In this document: piece by piece, positions 14,692-21,072 of the stretch
Position numbering within the stretch: the first letter of the stretch is position 1
Layout: each line of letters starts with the position of its first letter
Assembly (NCBI GenBank): GCA_023458095.1
Contig: JAEXAS010000010.1
Coordinates: forward strand, 1 to 34,178
Origin: Actinomycetes bacterium
GTDB taxonomy: Bacteria > Actinomycetota > Actinomycetes > Propionibacteriales > Propionibacteriaceae
Reading direction: 5' to 3'
Length of the DNA: 34,178 nucleotides
Made by a program: the position numbers and the translations under genes
The notes under the pieces: model-generated
Databases searched by the model: none
What the model was told of the DNA's origin: nothing
Seen by the model: the letters and a program-made list of their open reading frames with translations, nothing else

Positions 14692-15273
14692 TCACAGGGA
14701 GGCGCCGATCCGCTTGGCCGCCGTCGGCGACAACGGATAGGGCTCTTCGACCGGAAGTGCGGTGCTCCCCGAGCGGATCCCGGCGAGGTCGGCGGTGATG
14801 TCAGTGATCGTGGTGATCCATTCGTGGGCGTAGCGCTCCACCAGCGTGCCGGTGATTCCCAGTTGCAGTGAGCGGTGAGGTAGGGGTGCTCCGGTCATCG
14901 TGCGCTCGGGATCCCATTGCACCCGGGCCTGGGTTCGGCTGAGCTCGTCGCGCCAGCTCGCTTCGTCGACGTGGACGTTGGGCTCGTAGTGGCTCAGGCA
15001 GGCAGATCGCAGGATCTCCTCGAAGCCGTCGCGGGTGATCTGCACTGCCAAGACGCGCTCCTGCCCAGGCTTGGTGGCCCAGCCGCAGCGGTACATCATC
15101 CAGAGGAAGGACGGTTTGATCCAAGTCATCCGAGAGAAGCTGAAGGGTGCGACGAAAGCCCCGGCAGCGACGGCGGGCTCGGCGATGTCGGCCCGGTAGG
15201 CCTGATAGACGGTGATGGTGTGGTCGTCGTAGCGGGCTCGGATCTCCCGCCAGGGGTGGGCGATTGCGTTCAT
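14692..15273 (-). CDS. DUF4291 family protein
   Basis: This 193-residue protein matches DUF4291 through its whole length. It starts with WREIRARYDDHTITVYQAY, then IAEPAVAAGAFVAPFSFSRM directly followed by TWIKPSFLWMMYRCGWATK, QERVLAVQITRDGFEEILR and a late RSLQLGITGTLVERY. No signal peptide or membrane segment is seen. Biochemical function is unknown. The gene has a clear ribosome-binding site (AGGAGG, eight bases before the ATG). Its promoter carries the same 48-base element as the SPFH/NAD-kinase-like operon, which places it in the presumed NrtR regulon. An NAD-related activity is therefore a reasonable inference, to be tested by structure comparison. Confidence 0.85.
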   Translation of the reverse strand: MNAIAHPWREIRARYDDHTITVYQAYRADIAEPAVAAGAFVAPFSFSRMTWIKPSFLWMMYRCGWATKPGQERVLAVQITRDGFEEILRSACLSHYEPNVHVDEASWRDELSRTQARVQWDPERTMTGAPLPHRSLQLGITGTLVERYAHEWITTITDITADLAGIRSGSTALPVEEPYPLSPTAAKRIGASL

Positions 15274-15327
15274 CCCACAATCCTCCTGCGTCGTGGACCG
15301 TGGCTCACTCCTACGGACCAGGTGTAT

Positions 15328-15375
15328 TCGTTACTACGACGATAACCATGCTGGATGATTATCGTCAAGTTGACG
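15328..15375 (-). promoter_or_regulatory. DUF4291 promoter with NrtR-type operator, copy B
   Basis: On the minus strand this element reads CGTCAACTTGAC, then 18 bases beginning GATAATCATCCAGC, then TTATCGTCGTAGTAACGA. It contains -35 TTGACG (15368-15363), an 18-base spacer and -10 TATCGT (15344-15339). The palindrome TCGTCAA-G-TTGACGA (15362-15376 on the plus strand) covers the -35 box. The same layout and nearly the same bases occur at 16999-17045. Confidence 0.75.
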
Positions 15376-15410
15376 AAAGTGGCTTTGCGAGTGGCGCCCG
15401 TCCCGCGCGA

Positions 15411-15416
15411 TAGGCT
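15411..15416 (+). promoter_or_regulatory. -10 box of murI promoter
   Basis: TAGGCT lies eight bases before the GTG at 15425, consistent with a leaderless or nearly leaderless transcript. It is 35 bases from the operator palindrome, so murI may or may not respond to it. Confidence 0.5.
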
Positions 15417-15424
15417 CGGGGGCT

Positions 15425-16228
15425 GTGAATGGCTCTGAGGCCCCGATCGGGGTGTTCGACTCCGGATTCGGTGGGCTCACCGTGGCGCGAGCGCTGCGCG
15501 ATCAGCTCCCCAATGAAGACATGGTCTATCTGGGTGACACCGCCCGTGCGCCCTATGGCACCAAGAGCATCGGCGAGGTTCGGGAGTATGCCCTCGAGTG
15601 CCTCGACTATCTGGCTGGCACTGGGGTGAAGGCCTTGGTCATCGCGTGCAACTCGGCGTCCTCAGCGGTGCTGCGGGACGCCCGGGAGCGCTACGACCTC
15701 CCGGTGGTCGACGTCATTCTGCCCGCCGCTCGACGGGCCGTCCGCGCCACTCGAACCGGACGCATCGGTCTGATCTGCACCACCGCCACCGCCACCTCCG
15801 GCAGCTATGACGACGCCTTGGTTGCGGTGCGTGATGTGGAGCTGATCACCCAGCCGTGCCCGCTCTTCGTTGACTACGTGGAGGCCGGCATCACCAGCGG
15901 ACCCGAACTCATGCAGGCGGCCCGGGATTACCTGCTCCCGCTGCGCGAAGCCGAGATCGACACCCTCATCTTGGGTTGCACCCACTATCCGCTGCTGGCT
16001 GGAGTGATCTCCTACGTCGTCGGTGACGAGGTCACCCTGGTCTCGTCGGCGGAGGAGTGTGCCCGCGAGGTGTTCGCCAATCTCGCCGACTCTGGCCTGC
16101 TGCACGACGAGCCGCGCACCCCGACCCTCCAGTTCCTTACCACCGGCAGTCCTGAGCTATTCGCCGGTGTCGGCAGTCGGCTCATGGGCGGCTTCGTGGA
16201 CCAGGTTGAGCAGGTCTACACCATCTGA
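15425..16228 (+). CDS. murI: Glutamate racemase
   Basis: MurI makes D-glutamate for peptidoglycan. The 267-residue protein opens with IGVFDSGFGGLTVARAL and has the two catalytic cysteines in VIACNSASSAVL (the usual CNTAS, here CNSAS) and LILGCTHYPLLAG. DTARAPYGTKS is also conserved. The GTG start is supported by the -10 box. The gene stands between the DUF4291 gene and nrtR. Its link to them may only be positional. Confidence 0.95.
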   Translation: MNGSEAPIGVFDSGFGGLTVARALRDQLPNEDMVYLGDTARAPYGTKSIGEVREYALECLDYLAGTGVKALVIACNSASSAVLRDARERYDLPVVDVILPAARRAVRATRTGRIGLICTTATATSGSYDDALVAVRDVELITQPCPLFVDYVEAGITSGPELMQAARDYLLPLREAEIDTLILGCTHYPLLAGVISYVVGDEVTLVSSAEECAREVFANLADSGLLHDEPRTPTLQFLTTGSPELFAGVGSRLMGGFVDQVEQVYTI

Positions 16229-16237
16229 ACCCCGGTT

Positions 16238-16270
16238 GGTTGAGGAGGCCCGCAGGGCCGTCTCGAAACC
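16238..16270. repeat. Dispersed hairpin repeat, likely terminator between murI and nrtR
   Basis: The segment runs from GGTTGAGGAGG to CGTCTCGAAACC and contains GGCCC-GCA-GGGCC (16247-16259) plus outer pairs GAG/CTC and GGTT/AACC. From general knowledge, hairpins with GGTTGAGGAGG...CGTCTCGAAACC ends recur between genes in many actinobacterial genomes. It lies between two convergent genes and could end transcription from both sides, although there is no T tract. Confidence 0.5.
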
Positions 16271-16290
16271 TTGCTGGCCGGGGCGAGTGA

Positions 16291-16983
16291 TCAGCCTTCG
16301 CGGTTGATCGGGGGGTTCAGCACCGAGGTCTCACCGGCTCGATAGACCGTAGCCGGACGGCCCGGACCGTCCTTGCGGATCTTTCCGGTGTCGATGAGGA
16401 GGCCGGGGGTGCTGGTGAGCTTGCGGTGGAAGTTGCGGGGATCCAGGGTGTGGCCCCAGATCGCTTCGTAGACAGTGCGCAGGTCACTGATGGTGAACTC
16501 CGGTGGGCAGAATGCCGTGGCCAGGTTGGTGTATTCCAGCTTGGCCCGGGCGCGTTCGAGGCCATCGATGAGGATCTGGTCGTGGTCGAAGGCCAGCGGC
16601 TGCTTCAATGCCTCCTCGATGGGCACCCAGGACGCATCAGCCGCGTCGCTGCCGCCGGTGGCCTCGGGGAGGTCAGGGGTGAGCGCCAGATGCGCCACCG
16701 AGACCACCCGCTGGCGGGGATCGCGATCCGGGGCGCCGTAGGAGCGCAGCTGTTCCAAGGTGCCGGCGGGGTGCTCGATGGCGGTTTCTTCACGTAGCTC
16801 CCGCAGCGCGGCGGTCTCAAGATCCTCATCGGGGTGGACGAATCCGCCCGGAAGCGCCAGGTGCCCGGCGAAGGGCGCCTCGCCGCGGGTCACTAGCAGA
16901 ACGTGCAGCGCACGAGAGCGCAAGGTGAACACCACCAGGTCCACGGTGACGGCGAAGGCGGGGTACTCGCTCGGGGAGGTCAT
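16291..16983 (-). CDS. nrtR: NrtR-type regulator (Nudix domain plus winged helix)
   Basis: This 230-residue protein has the NrtR plan: an N-terminal Nudix domain (VTVDLVVFTLRSRALHVLLV) with the box GGFVHPDEDLETAALRELRE followed by ETAI, and a C-terminal winged helix (FTISDLRTVYEAIWGHTLDP, then NFHRKL). NrtR proteins repress NAD-metabolism genes and release DNA on binding ADP-ribose or related ligands. The Nudix box is almost complete (only the late Gly is Ala), so some hydrolase activity is possible. The -10 box TAAGCT stands six bases before the ATG. The adjacent palindrome at 17000-17010 suggests autoregulation and control of the divergent SPFH/NAD-kinase-like genes. Confidence 0.85.
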   Translation of the reverse strand: MTSPSEYPAFAVTVDLVVFTLRSRALHVLLVTRGEAPFAGHLALPGGFVHPDEDLETAALRELREETAIEHPAGTLEQLRSYGAPDRDPRQRVVSVAHLALTPDLPEATGGSDAADASWVPIEEALKQPLAFDHDQILIDGLERARAKLEYTNLATAFCPPEFTISDLRTVYEAIWGHTLDPRNFHRKLTSTPGLLIDTGKIRKDGPGRPATVYRAGETSVLNPPINREG

Positions 16984-16989
16984 GCGCCT

Positions 16990-16995
16990 AGCTTA
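16990..16995 (-). promoter_or_regulatory. -10 box of leaderless nrtR promoter
   Basis: On the minus strand TAAGCT is six bases before the nrtR ATG at 16983. The GTCAA-C-TTGAC palindrome lies four bases further upstream, in the -35/-10 spacer, as expected for an autorepressor. Confidence 0.5.
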
Positions 16996-16998
16996 TCT

Positions 16999-17045
16999 CG
17001 TCAACTTGACTATAACCAGCCAGCCCTTTATCGTCGAAGTAACGA
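16999..17045 (+). promoter_or_regulatory. SPFH/NADK-like promoter with NrtR-type operator, copy A
   Basis: The element reads CGTCAACTTGAC, then 17 bases beginning TATAACCAGCCAGC, then TTATCGTCGAAGTAACGA. It contains -35 TTGACT (17006-17011), a 17-base spacer and -10 TATCGT (17029-17034). The palindrome GTCAA-C-TTGAC (17000-17010) overlaps the -35, and TCGT-7-ACGA (17031-17045) overlaps the -10. The first 12 bases are identical to copy B and the last 18 differ at one position. Confidence 0.75.
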
Positions 17046-17062
17046 GAACTAAGGAGACTCTC

Positions 17063-18064
17063 ATGGCTACCATCACGGCCTTTCCGTTCGTCCGTCATCT
17101 GCGCGCGGCTCAGACTGCCCAAGTGATCCAGCTTCGCGCCGGTCGGCTGCGCCGTTCCGGGCGGGGCCTGGCGTTCTGGTTCCGTCCGATGTCGGCGGTG
17201 TTGTCGGAGGTTCCGGTCGATGACCGCGAACTGCCGCTGGTGGCCCATGCCCGCACCACCGACCTGCAGCAGGTCAGTGCCCAGGTGACGCTGAGCTACC
17301 GCTTCGCCGACCCAGAGGTGGCCGCTGAGCGCCTGGACTTCGGCATCGACACCCACACCGGGGAGTGGACCGCTACGCCTTTGGAGCAAGTCGCCCAACT
17401 GCTCGGGGAGTTGGCTGCCGGTCACGTCATGGACGCCCTGGCGCCGGCCACCTTGCGGGAAGCGGTTTCGGCACCCACGGGCTCGCTGTCGCAGCAGATC
17501 GGCCAGGCCCTGCGTGAGGATGCTCGGGTGGCTGCGGTGGGCATCGAGGTGCTGGGCGCCCGGATTCGGGCGGTGCGTGCCGACGCCGACTTGGAGCGAG
17601 CGCTCCAGACGCCGGCGCGCGAATCGGCGCAGGCTGAGGCGGATCGTTCGACCTACGAGCGGCGCGCTCTGGCTGTCGAGCGGGAGCGTGCCATCGCCGA
17701 GAACGAGTTGGCCAACCGCATCGAGTTGGCCGCCCGTGAGGCGCAGTTGGTCACCGAGGAGGGCGCCAATGCCCGGGCTCGAGCCGATGAGGCCGCTGCT
17801 GCGGCCCTGATCGAGGCTCGCGCGCAGGCCGAGCGGACCCGCCTGGCGGCTGGTACGCGCGCTGAGGCGATTCGTGCCGAGGGTGAGGCTCAGGCGGCCG
17901 CCGAGCAGGCGAAGGTGGCGGCCTTGGGTCAGGCGCCCAGCGAAGTGCTGCGGGTTCTGGTGTTGCGGGAGCTGGCGGCCAATCTGCCCGAGATTGGCCA
18001 GTTGACCCTGACTCCGGATCTGGTCACGGGCGCCTTGGCGGCCCTCGTCGGACGGGAGGCTTGA
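17063..18064 (+). CDS. SPFH/band 7 domain protein with coiled coil
   Basis: This 333-residue protein has an SPFH (stomatin/prohibitin/flotillin) domain in about residues 15-190 (VIQLRAGRLRRSGRGLAFWF, VSAQVTLSYRFADPEVAAER, VLGARIRAVRADADLERALQ). A long Ala/Glu/Arg-rich coiled coil follows (about 195-295), then a short C-terminal helix pair. No transmembrane segment is visible, so it may assemble as soluble rings or attach peripherally to membrane. AAGGAG precedes the ATG. It ends one base before the NAD-kinase-like gene, so the two should be co-produced. SPFH proteins usually scaffold partner enzymes; the natural partner here is the downstream gene, which is an inference. Confidence 0.82.
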   Translation: MATITAFPFVRHLRAAQTAQVIQLRAGRLRRSGRGLAFWFRPMSAVLSEVPVDDRELPLVAHARTTDLQQVSAQVTLSYRFADPEVAAERLDFGIDTHTGEWTATPLEQVAQLLGELAAGHVMDALAPATLREAVSAPTGSLSQQIGQALREDARVAAVGIEVLGARIRAVRADADLERALQTPARESAQAEADRSTYERRALAVERERAIAENELANRIELAAREAQLVTEEGANARARADEAAAAALIEARAQAERTRLAAGTRAEAIRAEGEAQAAAEQAKVAALGQAPSEVLRVLVLRELAANLPEIGQLTLTPDLVTGALAALVGREA

Positions 18065-18065
18065 G

Positions 18066-18956
18066 ATGGCACTGGCACCTCGAGTCGTGGTGGTGCACCG
18101 GCGCAGTGAGCTGGACGCCCTGGTGGAGCGGCACGGCACGCGTGGGCAGGCGGAGTTCTTCCTGCGCAGCCGGGGCCGCAACCTCGCCGAGGTGCAGCGC
18201 CACCACGATGCACTTCAGCAGGCGCTTGCCGCAGCCGGTGCCGCGATTTCGGCGGACTGGCGGCGGGGTCAGGTGGAGCGTTCCGATCTGGATCGGTTCG
18301 CTTTCGAGCCCGAAGACCTGGTGATCGCGGTTGGCGCCGACGGCCTGGTGGCCAACGTCGCCAAATACCTCGACGGTCAGCCGGTGGTCGGCTTCGATCC
18401 TGAACCCGGACGCAACGCTGGGGTGCTGGTGCACCCCAGGGATGAAGGCCTGGCGGAGTTGTTGACCGGAATCATCGCCGGACGGGCGCCGCTCCAGCCG
18501 CGGGCCATGGTTCGTGCCAGCCTCGATGACGGCACCACCTTGGATGCGCTCAATGATGTGTTCCTGGGTGATGAGGGTCACCAGTCGGCGCGCTATCGGA
18601 TCAGCCTGGCCGACGGCTCCAGCGAGTTCCAATCGTCCTCGGGGCTGATCGTGGCCACCGGCACTGGCGCCACCGGCTGGGCGGCCTCGATCGCCAAGGA
18701 CCGCGACATCGGTCTGCTGCCTGCACCCGATTCACCGGAGTTGGCGTGGTTCGTCCGGGAGGCCTGGCCTTCGCCCAACACCGGACGCCAGCTCACCGCC
18801 GGATTCCTGGAGCCGGGCAGCGAGGTGGAGGTTCTGGTCCAGGCCGACTCGTTGGTGGCCTTCGGAGACGGCATGGAGTCCGACCGGGTGCGGGCCACCT
18901 GGGGGCAGTCGGTTCGGCTCGGGGTCTCACCGCGCAGGCTGCAGCTGGTGGCCTGA
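18066..18956 (+). CDS. Divergent NAD-kinase-like protein
   Basis: This 296-residue protein resembles the NAD kinase fold. The nucleotide motif is VGADG (89-93) where typical NAD kinases have GGDGT. ALNDVFLGDEGHQSARYRI (161-179) fits the conserved NE/ND substrate motif, and SSSGLIVATGTGATGWAAS (190-208) matches the TPTGSTAY-type loop. The first 80 residues are not typical. It may phosphorylate NAD or NADH, or bind the nucleotide without catalysis. The gene begins one base after the SPFH stop, with no independent promoter. Divergence from nrtR and the shared operator support a NAD(P)-related role. It is probably not the housekeeping NAD kinase, since its motifs deviate. Confidence 0.72.
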   Translation: MALAPRVVVVHRRSELDALVERHGTRGQAEFFLRSRGRNLAEVQRHHDALQQALAAAGAAISADWRRGQVERSDLDRFAFEPEDLVIAVGADGLVANVAKYLDGQPVVGFDPEPGRNAGVLVHPRDEGLAELLTGIIAGRAPLQPRAMVRASLDDGTTLDALNDVFLGDEGHQSARYRISLADGSSEFQSSSGLIVATGTGATGWAASIAKDRDIGLLPAPDSPELAWFVREAWPSPNTGRQLTAGFLEPGSEVEVLVQADSLVAFGDGMESDRVRATWGQSVRLGVSPRRLQLVA

Positions 18957-18958
18957 AA

Positions 18959-19000
18959 CGCCAAGCGGCCCCGGCCTTTTCAGGTCGGGGCCGCTTGGCG
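18959..19000. terminator. Bidirectional hairpin terminator
   Basis: CGCCAAGCGGCCCCG (18959-18973) pairs perfectly with CGGGGCCGCTTGGCG (18986-19000), and the inner GCC/GGT extends the stem around a TTTTCA loop. It stands between the convergent NAD-kinase-like and rhodanese genes and has no strong T tract on either side. Confidence 0.75.
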
Positions 19001-19011
19001 GGGGATGCGAC

Positions 19012-19446
19012 TTACTTCACGACTTCGCCGCTGGCGGACTGCCAGGCGTTGATGCCGCCGTCCAGGTCGTAGAACTGGGTGAAGCCGACTTGGGCCATGG
19101 CCGACATGGCGACCTTGGAGCGGTTCCCAGCGCGGCAGTAGACCGCGTAGGTCTTGGTGGTGTCCAAGGCAGCCAGATTGGTGGCGAATCCGGGATCTTC
19201 CACGTCGACGTTCACGGCGTTGGGCAGGTGCCCCGAGGCGAACTCCTGGGGAGTGCGAACATCGAGGATCACCGTGTTGGGTAGCTTCACTGCGGCGGCG
19301 AAGTCGGCCGGCGACAGTGAAGATCCGGCCGCTGGGGCCGCCGCTGCGGTTGGTCCGGTCGTGGGGCTCAAGGGAGAGCTAGAGCACCCGACCAGGGCAA
19401 GCGCAGCGACGACCACCAAAGCGGCCAGTCTGGGGATGGTTTTCAC
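19012..19446 (-). CDS. Rhodanese-like lipoprotein
   Basis: This 144-residue protein begins with a lipoprotein signal (VKTIPRLAALVVVAALALVG before Cys, lipobox LVGC), followed by a Ser/Pro/Ala linker and a single rhodanese domain. The domain shows VILDVRTPQEFASGHLPNAV and the active-site loop YCRAGNRSKVA with the persulfide-accepting Cys. It should sit on the outer face of the membrane and handle sulfane sulfur. The GTG start at 19446 overlaps the stop of the CxxC mini-protein (GTGA), which fixes the start and indicates coupling. A CstR-like box lies upstream of the pair. Confidence 0.88.
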   Translation of the reverse strand: MKTIPRLAALVVVAALALVGCSSSPLSPTTGPTAAAAPAAGSSLSPADFAAAVKLPNTVILDVRTPQEFASGHLPNAVNVDVEDPGFATNLAALDTTKTYAVYCRAGNRSKVAMSAMAQVGFTQFYDLDGGINAWQSASGEVVK

Positions 19447-19613
19447 CGACCGAAAGAGCCGAACAGGCCGCCGGAACGGGCATTGCCGCCCGAAGCACCG
19501 TGGCCACCGCACCACTGATCGGCCGGGACCATGGCCTTGACGGACGCAACATGCTGGCCACAACCGGACCAGGTGGTCTTACCGCACTGACGGCAACGGA
19601 CCGGACTGCACAT
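19443..19613 (-). CDS. Small cysteine-rich MCSPV-type protein
   Basis: This 56-residue protein reads MCSPVRCRQCGKTTWSGCGQ with later HVASV, WCGGH and a glycine-rich C terminus. It matches a widespread actinobacterial mini-protein with CxxC and CxxH-like pairs that probably bind zinc. Its function is unknown. A strong ribosome-binding site (GAGGAGA) precedes the ATG. It is the first gene of a two-gene unit with the rhodanese lipoprotein, joined by a GTGA overlap, so a role in thiol or sulfur handling is possible but unproven. Confidence 0.8.
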   Translation of the reverse strand: MCSPVRCRQCGKTTWSGCGQHVASVKAMVPADQWCGGHGASGGNARSGGLFGSFGR

Positions 19614-19643
19614 GGGATTCTCCTCATCTCGCGGACATCGAAA

Positions 19644-19673
19644 ACGATACCCCCCAGGGTATAAGCGGATCAA
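19644..19673 (-). promoter_or_regulatory. Promoter with CsoR/CstR-like operator
   Basis: The inverted repeat ATACCC-CCCA-GGGTAT (19647-19662) resembles operators of CsoR-family repressors (copper-sensing CsoR, persulfide-sensing CstR). On the minus strand it lies between -35 TTGATC (19673-19668) and -10 TATCGT (19649-19644), spacer 18. With a rhodanese gene downstream, persulfide-responsive CstR is the more likely regulator. No CsoR-family gene is in the window. Confidence 0.65.
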
Positions 19674-19729
19674 ATCGTGTCCGCCTTTTGGGCACAGGCG
19701 TTTCGGCCGAGAGCGGTCTTCGCTGCCGA

Positions 19730-19735
19730 TAGGGT
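19730..19735 (+). promoter_or_regulatory. -10 box of leaderless rph promoter
   Basis: TAGGGT is followed by six bases and the ATG at 19742, with no Shine-Dalgarno sequence. It would drive the five-gene chain rph to dinB. Confidence 0.6.
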
Positions 19736-19741
19736 TGGCTC

Positions 19742-20467
19742 ATGCCTGACACCCGAATTGATGGTCGCACACCTGATCAACTCCGTGATGTTCGCATCAC
19801 CCGCAACTGGCTGGATCACGCAGAAGGTTCGGTGCTGGTCGAATTCGGAGCCACGAAGGTTCTCGTGGCGGCGTCAGTCACCGAGGGAGTGCCACGGTGG
19901 CGAAAGGGCAGCGGCCTGGGTTGGGTGACCGCCGAATACGCGATGCTGCCCAGGGCCACCAATACCCGCAACGACCGCGAAGCCGTCAAAGGACGTATCG
20001 GTGGTCGCACCCATGAGATCAGCCGACTGATCGGACGCAGCCTGCGGGCGGTCATCGACTATGCCGCGCTGGGGGAGAACACCATCGTGCTGGACTGCGA
20101 CGTGCTGCAGGCAGACGGTGGAACCCGGACCGCCTCCATCACCGGCGCCTATGTCGCCTTGGTTGATGCGGTCTCCTGGCTGCGCGAGCGCAATCTGTTG
20201 GTCGCCGAGCCGTTGACCGGTTCGGTCGCGGCCGTCTCGGTGGGAGTGGTCGGTGATGACGCCCTGCTGGACCTGTGTTACACCGAAGACTCCACCGCGG
20301 AGGTCGACTTGAACGTGGTCGCCACCGGGACCGGTGATCTGATCGAAGTCCAGGGCACCGCCGAGGGGAGGCCCTTCAACAGGGCCATGTTGGACCACCT
20401 TCTGGATCTCGGCTTGGCAGGCTGCCGTCAACTCACGATCGCGCAAAGCGAGGCACTAGCTCGATGA
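19742..20467 (+). CDS. rph: Ribonuclease PH
   Basis: RNase PH is a phosphorolytic 3'-5' exoribonuclease that trims tRNA 3' ends. The 241-residue protein has RIDGRTPDQLRDVRITRNWL, VEFGATKVLVAASVTEGVP, EYAMLPRATNTRNDREAVKG with GRIGGRTHEISRLIGRSLRA, and DCDVLQADGGTRTASITGAY, in the family order and at normal length. It is the first gene of a tightly overlapped unit; its stop shares ATGA with the rdgB start. Confidence 0.97.
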   Translation: MPDTRIDGRTPDQLRDVRITRNWLDHAEGSVLVEFGATKVLVAASVTEGVPRWRKGSGLGWVTAEYAMLPRATNTRNDREAVKGRIGGRTHEISRLIGRSLRAVIDYAALGENTIVLDCDVLQADGGTRTASITGAYVALVDAVSWLRERNLLVAEPLTGSVAAVSVGVVGDDALLDLCYTEDSTAEVDLNVVATGTGDLIEVQGTAEGRPFNRAMLDHLLDLGLAGCRQLTIAQSEALAR

Positions 20468-21072
20468 CCGTGATCGTGGTGGCGACCCATAACCCCAAGA
20501 AGGCCACCGAACTGCATCGGGTACTGACCGGCGCCGAAGTGAAGGCCGAGGTGAAGGCCCTCAGCGATTTCGCGCCCTATCCCGAGCCTGCTGAGACCGA
20601 GCGCACCTTTGAAGGCAATGCCCTGATCAAGGCGCGGGCAGCAGCCGCCGCCACCGGCGTGATCGCGGTGGCCGACGACTCCGGGCTTGAGGTCGATCTG
20701 CTCAACCGGATGCCCGGCGTCCGATCCGCGCGGTGGTCCGGGCCGGATGCCACCGATGAGTCGAATCTGAACCTGCTGCTGGCTCAACTGCACGACACCG
20801 CCGAGGAGGACCGCAGCGCCCGATTCGTGTGTGCCATGGCCATGGTGACCCCCGATGGCACGGAGCGTTTGGTGCGCGGCGTCATGGAAGGTCGGCTGGT
20901 CCTGCGGCCGCGCGGCAAGAACGGATTCGGCTACGACCCGATCTTCATCGCCGACGGCTACTCCAAGACCAATGCCGAATTGGAGCCTGAGGTCAAGGAC
21001 GCAATCAGCCACCGCGGCAAGGCGGTCCGTAAGATAGTGCCGCTGCTGAAGAAACAACTGGGGAAGCGATGA
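20464..21072 (+). CDS. rdgB: XTP/dITP pyrophosphatase (RdgB/HAM1 family)
   Basis: RdgB removes deaminated purine nucleotides such as dITP and XTP from the pool. The 202-residue protein starts VIVVATHNPKKATEL (the nucleotide-binding T-x-N-x-x-K motif) and contains FEGNALIKARAAAAATG, VADDSGLEVDLLNRMPGVRS (catalytic Asp region) and GKNGFGYDPIFI. It overlaps rph and thyA by four bases each. The rph-rdgB pair is widely conserved. Confidence 0.95.
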   Translation: MTVIVVATHNPKKATELHRVLTGAEVKAEVKALSDFAPYPEPAETERTFEGNALIKARAAAAATGVIAVADDSGLEVDLLNRMPGVRSARWSGPDATDESNLNLLLAQLHDTAEEDRSARFVCAMAMVTPDGTERLVRGVMEGRLVLRPRGKNGFGYDPIFIADGYSKTNAELEPEVKDAISHRGKAVRKIVPLLKKQLGKR

